A DNA stretch of 55,585 nt. Source: Desulfobulbaceae bacterium UBA2273 (GTDB lineage: Bacteria > Desulfobacterota > Desulfobulbia > Desulfobulbales > Desulfurivibrionaceae). Numbering within the stretch: position 1 is the stretch's first letter; every line of letters starts with the position of its first letter. The stretch is from assembly GCA_002347095.1 (NCBI GenBank), contig DDWZ01000025.1, positions 1 to 55,585 of the forward strand, written 5' to 3'. Below the pieces are notes generated by a model, which made no database searches, was not told the origin of the DNA, and saw only the letters and a program-made list of their open reading frames with translations. The translations under genes and the position numbers were made by a program. Shown one piece after another: positions 43,480-51,534 of this stretch.

Positions 43480-45135
43480 TCAGCCCTCCATTCCTGCAAG
43501 TGGCTCAAAACGGAGACCCGTTTCACGCTCTTTTTCTCCCTCCATGACCAGGGCGTTGCCGACCAGTTCGGACACGCCGCAGACCTCCACATCGGGATTC
43601 CAGTAGTTGTTCAGGCTCGTCAAGGTGGCGCGGTCGATGGCGCAGACACAGGAGAGCATATTGACCTCATGCTTCTCGCGCACATATTTGACCGCGTTGG
43701 CCCTCGGCAACCCTGCCCGCATTCTCAGCTCCATGATCTCATCGGTGTTCAAACCGGTGCCGCTGCCGCAGCAGAAGGTTGATTCACGGATGGTGTTTTC
43801 CGGCATCTCATGGAAATTATTGCACACATTCTTCAAGACATACCGCGGCTCCTCGAGCAAGCCCATGGCGCGAGCCGGGTTGCAGGAGTCATGGTAGGTT
43901 GCGATCCGGTGATCATTGCGCTTCGGGTCAAGCTTCAGCTTGCCGTGCTTGATCAGGTCGGCGGTGAACTCGCTGATATGGACCATCTTGGTGGAGGCCG
44001 CGTTGTCGAAGCGGGTTCCGGTGATCGGCGAGGTGGGCACTTGCAGGAAGTCGGCCGGGCCGTTCATGGTGTCCATGTACTGATGGAGCACCCGCCACAT
44101 GTGGCCGCATTCGCCGCCGAGGATCCACTTGACTCCCAGACGCTTGGCTTCGGCGTACATCTTGCCGTTGAGCTTCTTCATCATTTCGTTGTTGGTGAAG
44201 AGGCCGAAGTTGCCGCCCTCCGAAGCATAGGTGGACCAGGTGTAGTCCAGGCCGATGTGGTGGAAGAGCAGCAGGTAGCCCATGGCCGTGTAGATGCCGG
44301 GCTCGGCGAAGACATCCGCGGACGGGGTGATGAACAGCACTTCGGCGCCCTTGCGGTTGAAGGTCGGCTCGACGCGGATACCGGTGATTTCCTCGATATC
44401 GTCGCAGAGATACACGATGTTGTCTTTAAAGGTGTGGGGCTGGAGCCCCATGTGGTTGCCGGTGCGGTTGGAGTTGGCTGCCGGCTCCATGATCCAGTTG
44501 ATATTCACGCCCACCAGATGCAGCAGTTCGCGGCCGAGCATGGTTATTTCGGCGGTATCGATACCGTAGGGGCAGAACACCGAGCAACGGCGGCACTCGG
44601 TGCATTGGTAGTAGTACATGAACCATTCCTTCAGCACCCCGAAGGTCATGGGCCGGCCACCGGCCATTTTGCCCAGGATCTTGCCGCCCAGGGTGAAGTC
44701 GTTGCGGTATACGGAACGCAGAAGCTCGGCCCGGAGAACCGGCATGTTCTTGGGATCGCCGGTGCCCAGGAAGAAGTGGCACTTATCCGCGCAGGCGCCG
44801 CAACGGACACAGCAATCCATGAAGATTTTCAAGGAACGGAATTTATCGAGACGCTCCTTCAGGCCATTGAGAATGATCTTTTCCCAGCCCTCGGGCAGGT
44901 TCCAGTCGTCGCTCTCAGGATCCCAGTCGCGCGGTTGACCAAACAGCCCAGGATGGCTGGGGAAGGTCTTTTGCGTGTGGTATTCAATGATTTCCTTTTT
45001 TGCGGGGTAGGCATAGTTCCCAGGTTTGAATGTGGCCGGGACATCCCACCAATCATTTTTCGGAACAGCCCCTGTCATGAGGGATGGACCCTTCGCAACG
45101 CTTACACCGAGTTTGTCTGCTTTTATGATCGCCAT
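43480..45135 (-). CDS. dsrK: DsrK, HdrD-like iron-sulfur catalytic subunit
   Basis: 551 residues. Two [4Fe-4S] motifs are CCVRCGACADKCHFF and CTECRRCSVFCPYG. The C-terminal CCG domain for a noncubane cluster is HDSCNPARAMGLLEEPRY and FCCGSGTGLNTDEI. DsrK is the cytoplasmic subunit that, with DsrM, is thought to reduce the DsrC trisulfide during dissimilatory sulfite reduction, or the reverse. It is 5 bp after dsrM. Confidence 0.96.
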   Translation of the reverse strand: MAIIKADKLGVSVAKGPSLMTGAVPKNDWWDVPATFKPGNYAYPAKKEIIEYHTQKTFPSHPGLFGQPRDWDPESDDWNLPEGWEKIILNGLKERLDKFRSLKIFMDCCVRCGACADKCHFFLGTGDPKNMPVLRAELLRSVYRNDFTLGGKILGKMAGGRPMTFGVLKEWFMYYYQCTECRRCSVFCPYGIDTAEITMLGRELLHLVGVNINWIMEPAANSNRTGNHMGLQPHTFKDNIVYLCDDIEEITGIRVEPTFNRKGAEVLFITPSADVFAEPGIYTAMGYLLLFHHIGLDYTWSTYASEGGNFGLFTNNEMMKKLNGKMYAEAKRLGVKWILGGECGHMWRVLHQYMDTMNGPADFLQVPTSPITGTRFDNAASTKMVHISEFTADLIKHGKLKLDPKRNDHRIATYHDSCNPARAMGLLEEPRYVLKNVCNNFHEMPENTIRESTFCCGSGTGLNTDEIMELRMRAGLPRANAVKYVREKHEVNMLSCVCAIDRATLTSLNNYWNPDVEVCGVSELVGNALVMEGEKERETGLRFEPLAGMEG

Positions 45136-45140
45136 TGTTC

Positions 45141-46139
45141 TTATTCCTTCTCAACGGGTATTCCGCCTTCCTTCATGAACTCCCTGAACTCGTCCTCGTA
45201 TCCAGCGTAGGAGTGCGGCTTGATGTTGGGGTCATTCCACGGATTGATGTGCCGGACCATCCGGCTGTTGTTGATCATGTTCCGGGTGGGGCTCATGAAG
45301 ACACCGGCCATGTGCATCAGCTTGCTGAAGGGAAAGTAGATCAGCAGGGCGCAGACCAGGAAGACATGGATGAAAAAGATCGGGCTGATCTGCCCGGCGG
45401 CAATGGCCGGAGCAAAGGTGGTCAGGCCGTGGGTCAACTGTTTGATCGCCACCACATCGGCCCGAAAGACATAGCGCATCAGGATGCCGGTGACGGCGAT
45501 GCCGAAGATCAGGAACAGGGGGAAGTAATCGGCGGGCAGCGAGATGTAGCGGATGTTGGAAAGCATCACCCTGCGGAGGAACAAAAAGGCGATGGCGCCG
45601 AGGAAGATGGCGTCGGTCTGGTAGAATACCGGGGCGCCGATCTGCAAAAAGCCGTCGCCGAACTCAAGGGCGGCGACAAAGCCGGGGACCGGGTCTATAA
45701 ACAGCCGCATATGGCGGAGCACGATGACCAGGAAACAGTAGTGGAACAGCAGGGCGAACAGCCAGAGAAACTTGCTGGAGCCGTAGACCAGCTTGGGGCC
45801 CTCATGCATCTCCGCCTTGGTGTTGCGGAACAGGGAGCGGAACAGAAAGACCTCCAGGATCATTCTGGCGATGACTCCGAGTTTGGTGGAGGGGCAGTCG
45901 ATCTTGTTCTGCTTGATCCAGGGCAGGGAGTTGGCCTGGCCACAGGTGGTCGGAATCCGGAAGGGAACGGGAGATTTGGCCCATTGCATTACGCGATAGG
46001 CAAACCCTCCCAAGAAGAGGGCAAAGGCGAGATAGGGCAAGACGATCCCCATCAAAGCCTGCCCACCCGGCACCTGGGCGGCCACCAGGCCAACCGCGAT
46101 AAGCGCCAACACTGCGATGAATGGATTCAGGATTCTCAT
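45141..46139 (-). CDS. dsrM: DsrM, membrane cytochrome b subunit
   Basis: 332 residues, NarI-like cytochrome b with about six membrane helices. Histidines suitable for haem b are in ALLFHYCFLVIVLRHMRLF and LLIYFPFSKLMHMAGVF. The C-terminal tail SPTRNMINNSRMVRHINPWNDP is the usual DsrM ending. It passes electrons between menaquinol and DsrK. A 65-bp palindromic repeat separates it from the upstream RsbRD-type gene, so the two may share or split a transcript. Confidence 0.95.
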   Translation of the reverse strand: MRILNPFIAVLALIAVGLVAAQVPGGQALMGIVLPYLAFALFLGGFAYRVMQWAKSPVPFRIPTTCGQANSLPWIKQNKIDCPSTKLGVIARMILEVFLFRSLFRNTKAEMHEGPKLVYGSSKFLWLFALLFHYCFLVIVLRHMRLFIDPVPGFVAALEFGDGFLQIGAPVFYQTDAIFLGAIAFLFLRRVMLSNIRYISLPADYFPLFLIFGIAVTGILMRYVFRADVVAIKQLTHGLTTFAPAIAAGQISPIFFIHVFLVCALLIYFPFSKLMHMAGVFMSPTRNMINNSRMVRHINPWNDPNIKPHSYAGYEDEFREFMKEGGIPVEKE

Positions 46140-46163
46140 GTACTGTTACCTCGCATCATGTTT

Positions 46164-46228
46164 AGGAGCCGTTACGGAATAACCCGGGTTGTTAACCTGC
46201 TGTTTTAGGCTATTCCGTTACGGCTCTT
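46164..46228. repeat. Palindromic repeat, GGAGCCGTTACG family, copy 2
   Basis: AGGAGCCGTTACGGAATA (46164-46181) is matched by its reverse complement at 46211-46228 with one mismatch. It shares the first 13 bp of its arms with the copy at 10237-10289. It lies between the RsbRD-type gene and dsrM, with no U-tract on either side. Confidence 0.8.
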
Positions 46229-46276
46229 TATGCCGGCCTTGCCAGGAAAGCGGCAAGGCAGTTTGTGTTACAACGC

Positions 46277-46819
46277 TTACACGTTAATGGTTTTCAGCTC
46301 CGCCTTGGGGGCCATTTCGTCCATCAGCTTCGAAGGGCAACCGGAGTCCGTGGTGATGTGATTTCCACTTTTAATCTCCGCGATCCGGGTTTGATAGAGC
46401 CTTTCCCGGCTGGCGACATACAGGTCGAACATGGTGTAGGCCAGGATGTCGGCCTTTTCTTCAAAGGCATGCCAGCCTTCAAGGTCGGCGACATTGTCCT
46501 TCCTGCAGAAATCCTTTACGACCCTCTTCAAGATGTATGCCATGGAAACCGCTTCGGAAGGATTAAATGTCTGCACCGCCCGGATCCGGACCATCTGATC
46601 AAGGCAGGCGACGATCCCTTCCGGCTCGTTTTTTTCGAAGAGCAGGGCATACACCGCCCACAGGCTGCTCTTCACCGCATACCCCACCGGGTTGGCAAAC
46701 TGGTCCTTCTCTTTTTTAAAGAACCGGGAACCATCCTCCGGGTAGGTGGTCAGAACCTGATCGACCCAACTGTCCAGAATCTCGCCTTTTCGGTCGACAA
46801 GCAGCTCTGCAAGCAACAT
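46277..46819 (-). CDS. RsbRD N-terminal domain protein associated with dsrMKJOP
   Basis: 180-residue soluble helical protein. MLLAELLVDRKGEILDSWVDQVLTTYP and FANPVGYAVKSSLWAVYALLF are typical of the RsbRD N-terminal domain, a globin-like four-helix fold that senses small signals in stressosome proteins. The STAS half of RsbR proteins is absent. Stand-alone genes of this type are a recurrent leader of dsrMKJOP in sulfate reducers, so a regulatory or maturation role for the complex is plausible but unproven. The ATG at 46819 has GGTGAAGG upstream. Confidence 0.83.
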   Translation of the reverse strand: MLLAELLVDRKGEILDSWVDQVLTTYPEDGSRFFKKEKDQFANPVGYAVKSSLWAVYALLFEKNEPEGIVACLDQMVRIRAVQTFNPSEAVSMAYILKRVVKDFCRKDNVADLEGWHAFEEKADILAYTMFDLYVASRERLYQTRIAEIKSGNHITTDSGCPSKLMDEMAPKAELKTINV

Positions 46820-46866
46820 CCTTCACCTCGCGATTTCCCTATTTTGTAGGGGGAAACACCTACATC

Positions 46867-46912
46867 CTGAATGACCATTCAGAATATGAAAGGCATTGGT
46901 AGCATGTTTCAA
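46867..46912 (-). promoter_or_regulatory. Candidate promoter and palindromic operator of the rsbRD-dsrMKJOP operon
   Basis: On the minus strand TTGAAA (46912-46907), an 18-bp spacer and CATATT (46888-46883) form a fair sigma-70 promoter. Directly downstream of the -10, CTGAATGACCATTCAG (46867-46882) is a perfect palindrome with 7-bp arms. It covers the expected start of transcription, the position of a repressor operator. The gene starts about 48 bp further on. Confidence 0.5.
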
Positions 46913-46975
46913 TCCAGATTTCAACAAGAAAAACATCAGGAGAATTGGAGAAGAATATAAGGAGAATTGGGCGGA

Positions 46976-47395
46976 TTACGAGATGGTGTCGAGGAGAATA
47001 CCGGCTTCCTGCTGGAGATTTTTCAGGAGCATTGGCAGGTCGTTTAAGTCGATGACCACGTCGCCGATAATGGCGCATTGCTCATTACCGGTGCAGTCAT
47101 AGACATCAAGGGAATAGCCGTTTTGGTTCTTGATGAGCACGAGATGGATGAGGATGTTCTGGTTTTCAAGATGGGTGTTGACCTGTTGCACCAGATGCCG
47201 CACCGAGGCTTCCTCGGGCGTGGGCGAAACGGTACTCTGGCCGCGGCGGTCTTCGTGGTTGCGCTGCCAGTCCCGGGTGAAGGCGCCGATCCGCGCCACA
47301 GCGGAAAGGTTGTCGATGGGTTCGACCTTTTTTTTCCTGCGATACGGATCGATCCGTATCGGTCGTGGGAATTTGATCTCTTCGGAAATAACCAT
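46976..47395 (-). CDS. Unknown small protein, weakly FlaG-like
   Basis: 139 residues, soluble, hydrophilic N-terminus (RPIRIDPYRRKKKVEPIDNL). The C-terminal 75 residues (VRHLVQQVNTHLENQNILIHLVLIKNQNG up to LQQEAGILLDTIS) have the pattern of FlaG-type proteins: a helix, two strands with a DVYD turn and a closing helix. The similarity is weak and no flagellar genes are nearby. The ATG at 47395 has AGGGGGAAAC upstream. It is transcribed as the MBL/HDOD genes but separated from them by 93 bp. Confidence 0.6.
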   Translation of the reverse strand: MVISEEIKFPRPIRIDPYRRKKKVEPIDNLSAVARIGAFTRDWQRNHEDRRGQSTVSPTPEEASVRHLVQQVNTHLENQNILIHLVLIKNQNGYSLDVYDCTGNEQCAIIGDVVIDLNDLPMLLKNLQQEAGILLDTIS

Positions 47396-47488
47396 TGTTT
47401 CCCCCTGCGGTGGTTGTTTCCTTGTTGTGCGGTATTGCTTCTCGGTGTTGTTTCGTTACACTACCCATCGACATTTTCGTCTGGTCCC

Positions 47489-48412
47489 TTAAATTTCTCT
47501 TTCCGTTCCTTCCGTGGCAAAGAAAATTTCCGTCCCGCCCTCCCCCGCCCGGACGCAATATTTTTCCGACAGGGTGTCGATCTGGTCATCGGTGCGCACC
47601 GGATCGTGGTGGAACAGGGCCAGGGCTTTTACCCCGGCGCGCGTGGCCGCGGCAACGGCATGTTCGAATGAGGAGTGGCCCCAGCCAACGAATTTGGCCA
47701 GATATTCCTCCTGGGTGTACTGGGTATCGTGCACCAGGAGGTCCACTCCGGAAAAAAACTGCTCTAAAATCCCATTCTGTTCCTGGGCCACCATTTCGCC
47801 CTCGGCGGCCATGCCTTCGTCATAGGAAGGGTCTTCGGGATCCGTGCAGAAAACATTGCGGAACGGTTCGGTGTCATAGGCCGTGCAAAAGGTCTTCCCC
47901 TGGTAGGCAAAGCGGTAGCCCAGGCAGAGGAGGGGGTGGTTGAGGTATTTCGCGGTCACGGTAATGCCGTCGCCCAGATCGAGCTTTCCTTCCTTGAGAT
48001 CGATATACTCGATCTGGGCGGCAAGTTCGGCCTGGCGAACCGGGAAATACCGGTAGGTGAGCTGGCCGCCCACGATCTTTTCCAGGGTGTCGCCCTCAAA
48101 GCTGACCGGGCCGTGGACCCTGAGGGTGCTGCCCGGCACATAGATGGGGGTGAAGAAGGGAAACCCCATGATGTGATCCCAGTGGGTGTGGGTCAGAAAG
48201 ATATCCGTATTGATCGGGCCATTCTTGAAATCGTTGGCCATCATGAAATTGCCCAGCTCCCGGATGCCGGAACCGGCGTCGATGATGATGAGCCGGTTGA
48301 TTTCCGGAAAGCGCAGTTCGATGCAGGCGGTGTTTCCGCCATACTTCATGGTTTTGGGCCCGGGACAGGGGATGGAGCCCCGGACCCCCCAGAATTTGAT
48401 CTTCATGCTCAT
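47489..48412 (-). CDS. Metallo-beta-lactamase-fold hydrolase
   Basis: 307 residues. KFWGVRGSIPCPGP at the start, IIDAGSGIRELG and the metal site THTHWDHIMGFPFF (HxHxDH form) identify the lactamase-like phosphodiesterase group. Later metal ligands are suggested by YDTEP, VHDTQYTQEEY and FHHDP. Relatives cleave cyclic nucleotides or act in signalling. Its start overlaps the HDOD gene's stop (ATGA), implying a functional pair. An HDOD-MBL pair suggests signal transduction; the substrate is unknown. Confidence 0.85.
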   Translation of the reverse strand: MSMKIKFWGVRGSIPCPGPKTMKYGGNTACIELRFPEINRLIIIDAGSGIRELGNFMMANDFKNGPINTDIFLTHTHWDHIMGFPFFTPIYVPGSTLRVHGPVSFEGDTLEKIVGGQLTYRYFPVRQAELAAQIEYIDLKEGKLDLGDGITVTAKYLNHPLLCLGYRFAYQGKTFCTAYDTEPFRNVFCTDPEDPSYDEGMAAEGEMVAQEQNGILEQFFSGVDLLVHDTQYTQEEYLAKFVGWGHSSFEHAVAAATRAGVKALALFHHDPVRTDDQIDTLSEKYCVRAGEGGTEIFFATEGTEREI

Positions 48413-49305
48413 GCTGCCTCCCTGGCGATCTGGAGAAAAACCTGGGCCTTTTCGATTTCCTGTTCCACAACCGTGTGCAGGCTTGAAAGGTCATGCCATT
48501 TCAGGCCGACCTGGAGGAGCAGCTCGTCGACCCTGGAGGTGTCCGGGAAACGGTCCCCGGCTGAGCCGACGTCAAAGAGATTGGCGTAGGTATTGGCAAG
48601 GGCCACCACGTTGATCAACTGGCGGTTGTTTGGGGAGGCATTTTCCGGGGTGTGGTGGAAGCGGAGCAGTTCGGTGAGTGCCTGACTGAGCTGCCATTTG
48701 TCGGCGATCATCTTCCCTGCGTGGCCATGATCAAACCCCAGCATTATCTCCTCGGCCTTGGGCAAGGAGCCCTGTTCGATGGTGGACAACTCCAGGGCCT
48801 GGCGGTATTCCTCGGCAAAACAGTTGTTCAGCGGAATTTTCCCCAGATCGTGGAGGAGCCCTGCAACAAAGAATTCTTCCTGCATCATGCCGGGGATTCC
48901 CTTGAGTCCGGCCAGGGCCTTGGCCAGCACCCCGACGCAGAGGGAGTGGGTCCAGAAGGCATCCATGGACAGCGAGCGAAACGAGTCTTGCCGGCCCATG
49001 CTGCCCAGCACCGCGGTGCTCAAGGCCAGGTTTTTCACGGTGTTGATCCCGAGCATGATGATCGCCCGGGTGAGGGAACTGATCTGATTGGGCAGCGAAT
49101 AATAGGCCGAGTTGATGAGCTTGAGCACCTGTCCGGTCAAGACCGGGTCCAGGGCGATGACCCGGTTCAAATCGTTGGCCGAGGTGCTGGGGCGATTGCA
49201 CACCTCCAGAACCTTGGTCACCGTGGTGGAGAGGCTCGGCATCCGCTCGATATATTTCTGGATCAGCGCGAAGCGCTGTTCATTGGTCAGGGGAACCCCG
49301 GGCAT
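48409..49305 (-). CDS. HDOD domain signalling protein
   Basis: 298 residues. The HDOD domain (about 20-215) has MPSLSTTVTKVLEVCNRPSTS, VIALDPVLTGQVLKLINSAYYSLP, SLTRAIIMLGINTVKNLALS and FVAGLLHDLGKIPLN. HDOD domains are degenerate HD domains that act as signalling platforms with c-di-GMP or kinase partners. The LLHDLGK motif is unusually HD-like, so residual phosphohydrolase activity is possible. The ATG at 49305 is preferred to a TTG at 49347. The downstream MBL gene overlaps it by 4 bp. Confidence 0.9.
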   Translation of the reverse strand: MPGVPLTNEQRFALIQKYIERMPSLSTTVTKVLEVCNRPSTSANDLNRVIALDPVLTGQVLKLINSAYYSLPNQISSLTRAIIMLGINTVKNLALSTAVLGSMGRQDSFRSLSMDAFWTHSLCVGVLAKALAGLKGIPGMMQEEFFVAGLLHDLGKIPLNNCFAEEYRQALELSTIEQGSLPKAEEIMLGFDHGHAGKMIADKWQLSQALTELLRFHHTPENASPNNRQLINVVALANTYANLFDVGSAGDRFPDTSRVDELLLQVGLKWHDLSSLHTVVEQEIEKAQVFLQIAREAA

Positions 49306-49458
49306 CGGCGGACCTATTCTCGTCGTTTGGGAGCCGTCATAAAACAACCATCGCTGTGTGTACTGCTGCCGTCGGGTTCGTCGGGATGGAAATATTTTTT
49401 GCTATAACGGCCTAGTCCATAGTAGCTGAGGCTGACCCTGTGGTCAAGGAGGGGTTGC

Positions 49459-49656
49459 TCAACAGCCGTGCTTTATCAGAAAATCGCGGACCATCTCGTT
49501 CATGATCTCCAGCCTGGATCTGTCGGTTTCATGGACAATGATCCAGGTGCAGCGTTGAAAGGCGCGGAAAAGGTCGCGGTCCACCTGGAGGGTGAGGATT
49601 TCGGTTTCCCCGCCGTTGTCGGCGGCCGGGTGCGGGGAGGCGGTGTCCTGGGTCAT
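49459..49656 (-). CDS. Small protein, possible ribbon-helix-helix type
   Basis: 65 residues, starting MTQDTAS with the ATG overlapping the stop of the HisA-like gene as ATGA, so translation is coupled. After a disordered start, EILTLQVDRDLFRAFQ looks like a beta strand and helix, and SRLEIMNEMVRDFLIKHG like a second helix, the order of a ribbon-helix-helix fold. Not recognised as any family. The function is unknown; a tiny regulator made together with a histidine-pathway enzyme is one possibility. Confidence 0.55.
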   Translation of the reverse strand: MTQDTASPHPAADNGGETEILTLQVDRDLFRAFQRCTWIIVHETDRSRLEIMNEMVRDFLIKHGC

Positions 49657-50429
49657 GCTTGGCATTCTTCCCGTCGGTTAAAGGCCACGGCCTCGGCATA
49701 GGTGATGCCGTGGCCGCCGAAGATGTCCAGCGCGCTGCCGATGGTGGCGTCCAGGCGATTCAGCCCCAGCTCCTTGACCCGGTAGAGATCGGCAAGATTC
49801 TTCACCCCGCCGGCATAGGTGGTGGGGATGGGGCTGAAGCGGCCGAGCAGCGCGGTGAGTTCTTCTTCGATGCCTCCGCATTTGCCCTCCACGTCAACGG
49901 CGTGGATCAGGAATTCAGCGCAGTGGCTGGCGAAATACGCAAGGGATTGTTCGGAAACCGTTACCCGGGTGAACTTCTGCCAGCGGTCGGTAACGATATA
50001 GTAGGCGTCCCCTTTTTTCCGGCAGCTCAGGTCAAGGACCAGCCGGTCCTTGCCCACCCTCCGGACCAGTTCGGCAAGGCGGTCCTCATGCACCACCCCG
50101 TCCTTGAACACCGCCGAGGTGACAATCACCGCGCTGGCCCCCTGATCCAGCCAATACGCGGCGTTGTCCGCCGTGATTCCGCCGCCCACCTGCAATCCTT
50201 GGGGAAAGGCTTGCAGGGCCTCGGCCGCGGCCGTTTCGTTGCCTTGCCCCAGCATGATCACATGGCCGCCGAACAGCTCGTCGTGCTTGTACATGGCGGC
50301 ATAGTGGGAGGCGGGCAGGTCCGAGGCGAAGTTGGTGGTCAGGCTCCCCTGCTCGCCGTCGGAGAGCGTGGAGCCGACAATCTGTTTTACCCTGCCATGG
50401 TGGAGGTCGATGCACGGTCTGAATTTCAT
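49653..50429 (-). CDS. hisA: HisA, eukaryotic-type ProFAR isomerase
   Basis: 258-residue TIM-barrel isomerase of the yeast HIS6 type, not the usual bacterial HisA. It starts MKFRPCIDLHHGRVKQIVGSTL and has MYKHDELFGGHVIMLG, GLQVGGGITADNA, VIVTSAVFKDG, LVLDLSCRKKGDAYYIVTDRWQ and TTYAGGVKNL. The family converts ProFAR to PRFAR in histidine synthesis. Other his genes are not adjacent (hisC is 44 kb away). The 65-residue small gene overlaps its 3' end. A different isomerase role cannot be ruled out. Confidence 0.87.
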   Translation of the reverse strand: MKFRPCIDLHHGRVKQIVGSTLSDGEQGSLTTNFASDLPASHYAAMYKHDELFGGHVIMLGQGNETAAAEALQAFPQGLQVGGGITADNAAYWLDQGASAVIVTSAVFKDGVVHEDRLAELVRRVGKDRLVLDLSCRKKGDAYYIVTDRWQKFTRVTVSEQSLAYFASHCAEFLIHAVDVEGKCGGIEEELTALLGRFSPIPTTYAGGVKNLADLYRVKELGLNRLDATIGSALDIFGGHGITYAEAVAFNRREECQA

Positions 50430-50588
50430 GGGCTAATCGTCTGTCCTTGAAAAAGAGGCTATTTTTCTGGCAAGAGTAGCCTTTTCTCCGGCAAAAGGTC
50501 AAGAGAGATGAACTCGCCAAAAGCGAGAAAAGGGTGCTGGTTCGTACTGTCAGGTAGGCGAGCCTGCGCGGATCTGCGATTTCAACAA

Positions 50589-50621
50589 TAAAAAAGGTGG
50601 ACAGCTTGCGCCGTCCACCTT
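50589..50621 (-). terminator. Intrinsic terminator of the P-loop ATPase gene
   Basis: On the minus strand AAGGTGGAC (50621-50613) pairs with GTCCACCTT (50602-50594) around a 10-nt loop and runs into a U-tract (complement of 50590-50595). It lies 32 bp after the ATPase stop. Confidence 0.88.
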
Positions 50622-50652
50622 GTGTTGCATCGTTTTTTTTTACCGCAAAAGC

Positions 50653-51366
50653 TTATTTGCAGTTTTCCCTGATCATGAAGCTTTTGGTGTCAAGCTTGAG
50701 GAGCTTGCCGCATTTGCTGACCGCTGCCGATCCCTTGAGGATCTTCAGGTCGATGCAGTCGCTTTGCGATACCGGCTGAAGCAGGACAATGGTATTGAAA
50801 AGATCTTCCAGCCCTTTGCAGGGGGAAGGAATCCCGGTTGCGCACTGGCAATCGGCCTCCTCGTCGCACACGGCGGAAAACCAGATCTGCAGGTTCATGG
50901 CCGAGGCCATATCCCGCATTCCTTCCAGCACCGCGCGGTCGGTTTTGGCAAAATCAAAGCCGTCAACCACCATGCAGCTCGGCTTGATGACGTTCTGCTG
51001 CATCAGGTCGTGCAGCCGCTCTTCCAACTTGGCCCGGCTGAACTTGGACTCGTTGAAGGTGATGATCATGCGGTTATGCATGATCGAATCATGGATTTCC
51101 CCAGCGTTCTCAAGCTTGCAGAACTCGGCGATATCCTTGAACATGTCGTCGTACCAGAGCTTGGTCTTGTCCAAGCTCTGGCCAACGCTGACGTGGACCA
51201 CCTGCTTGTCGTTCAACAGGGAGTCCAGGGCGATCTGCACCAGCAGCGCGGTTTTGCCCACGCCGGCCCGCGCCATGACCAACCCCATCCTGCTGGATTC
51301 CTTGGCGTCGCTTTCACCCTTCAGGTGGCGGATGGGATTCTTTTCAATCAGCTCTTGTTTCAGCAT
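50653..51366 (-). CDS. RecA-fold P-loop ATPase of unknown role
   Basis: 237 residues. Walker A is MARAGVGKTALLVQ, and Walker B is probably PSCMVVDGFDFAK. VVHVSVGQSLDKTKLWYDDMFKDI and LQIWFSAVCDEEADCQC follow. The C-terminal end is cysteine-containing (CKGLEDLF, SQSDCIDL, SKCGKLL). The single RecA-like domain resembles KaiC/RadA/DnaB-type ATPases without accessory domains. I do not recognise a named family. It stands alone with its own terminator, with a palindromic repeat between it and the fusA 3' end. Confidence 0.75.
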   Translation of the reverse strand: MLKQELIEKNPIRHLKGESDAKESSRMGLVMARAGVGKTALLVQIALDSLLNDKQVVHVSVGQSLDKTKLWYDDMFKDIAEFCKLENAGEIHDSIMHNRMIITFNESKFSRAKLEERLHDLMQQNVIKPSCMVVDGFDFAKTDRAVLEGMRDMASAMNLQIWFSAVCDEEADCQCATGIPSPCKGLEDLFNTIVLLQPVSQSDCIDLKILKGSAAVSKCGKLLKLDTKSFMIRENCK

Positions 51367-51426
51367 GGCGGTATCCTATTTTTTGTAATTATTCAGCTTG
51401 ACGCCGACATTGAACAAAATCCAGAA

Positions 51427-51534
51427 AGTAACTGTTCAGCAGTGGTGCAGATGCGCGAAAGAGGTCGATTCGCTATACTCCAGTATGCGAACCGACCGAT
51501 GACAAAGCAGATGCGGTGCTGCTGGGCAGTTACT
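51427..51534. repeat. AGTAACTG-family palindromic repeat abutting the fusA stop codon
   Basis: AGTAACTGTTCAGCAG (51427-51442) and its imperfect reverse complement ending GGGCAGTTACT (51534) bound a 108-bp palindrome. Read on the minus strand it continues straight from the fusA TAG. It matches the guaA-linked element at 33471-33576 through AGTAACTG-CCAGCAGCAC, GCATCTGC, TGTCATCGGTCGG, CGACCTCTT and CGCGCATCTGC. Confidence 0.85.

Noticed and set aside
49327..49415. Further member of the GGAGCCGTTACG repeat family
   Set aside because: GGAGCCGTCATAAAA and TTTGCTATAACGGCC only partly match each other and the family; too degenerate to claim.
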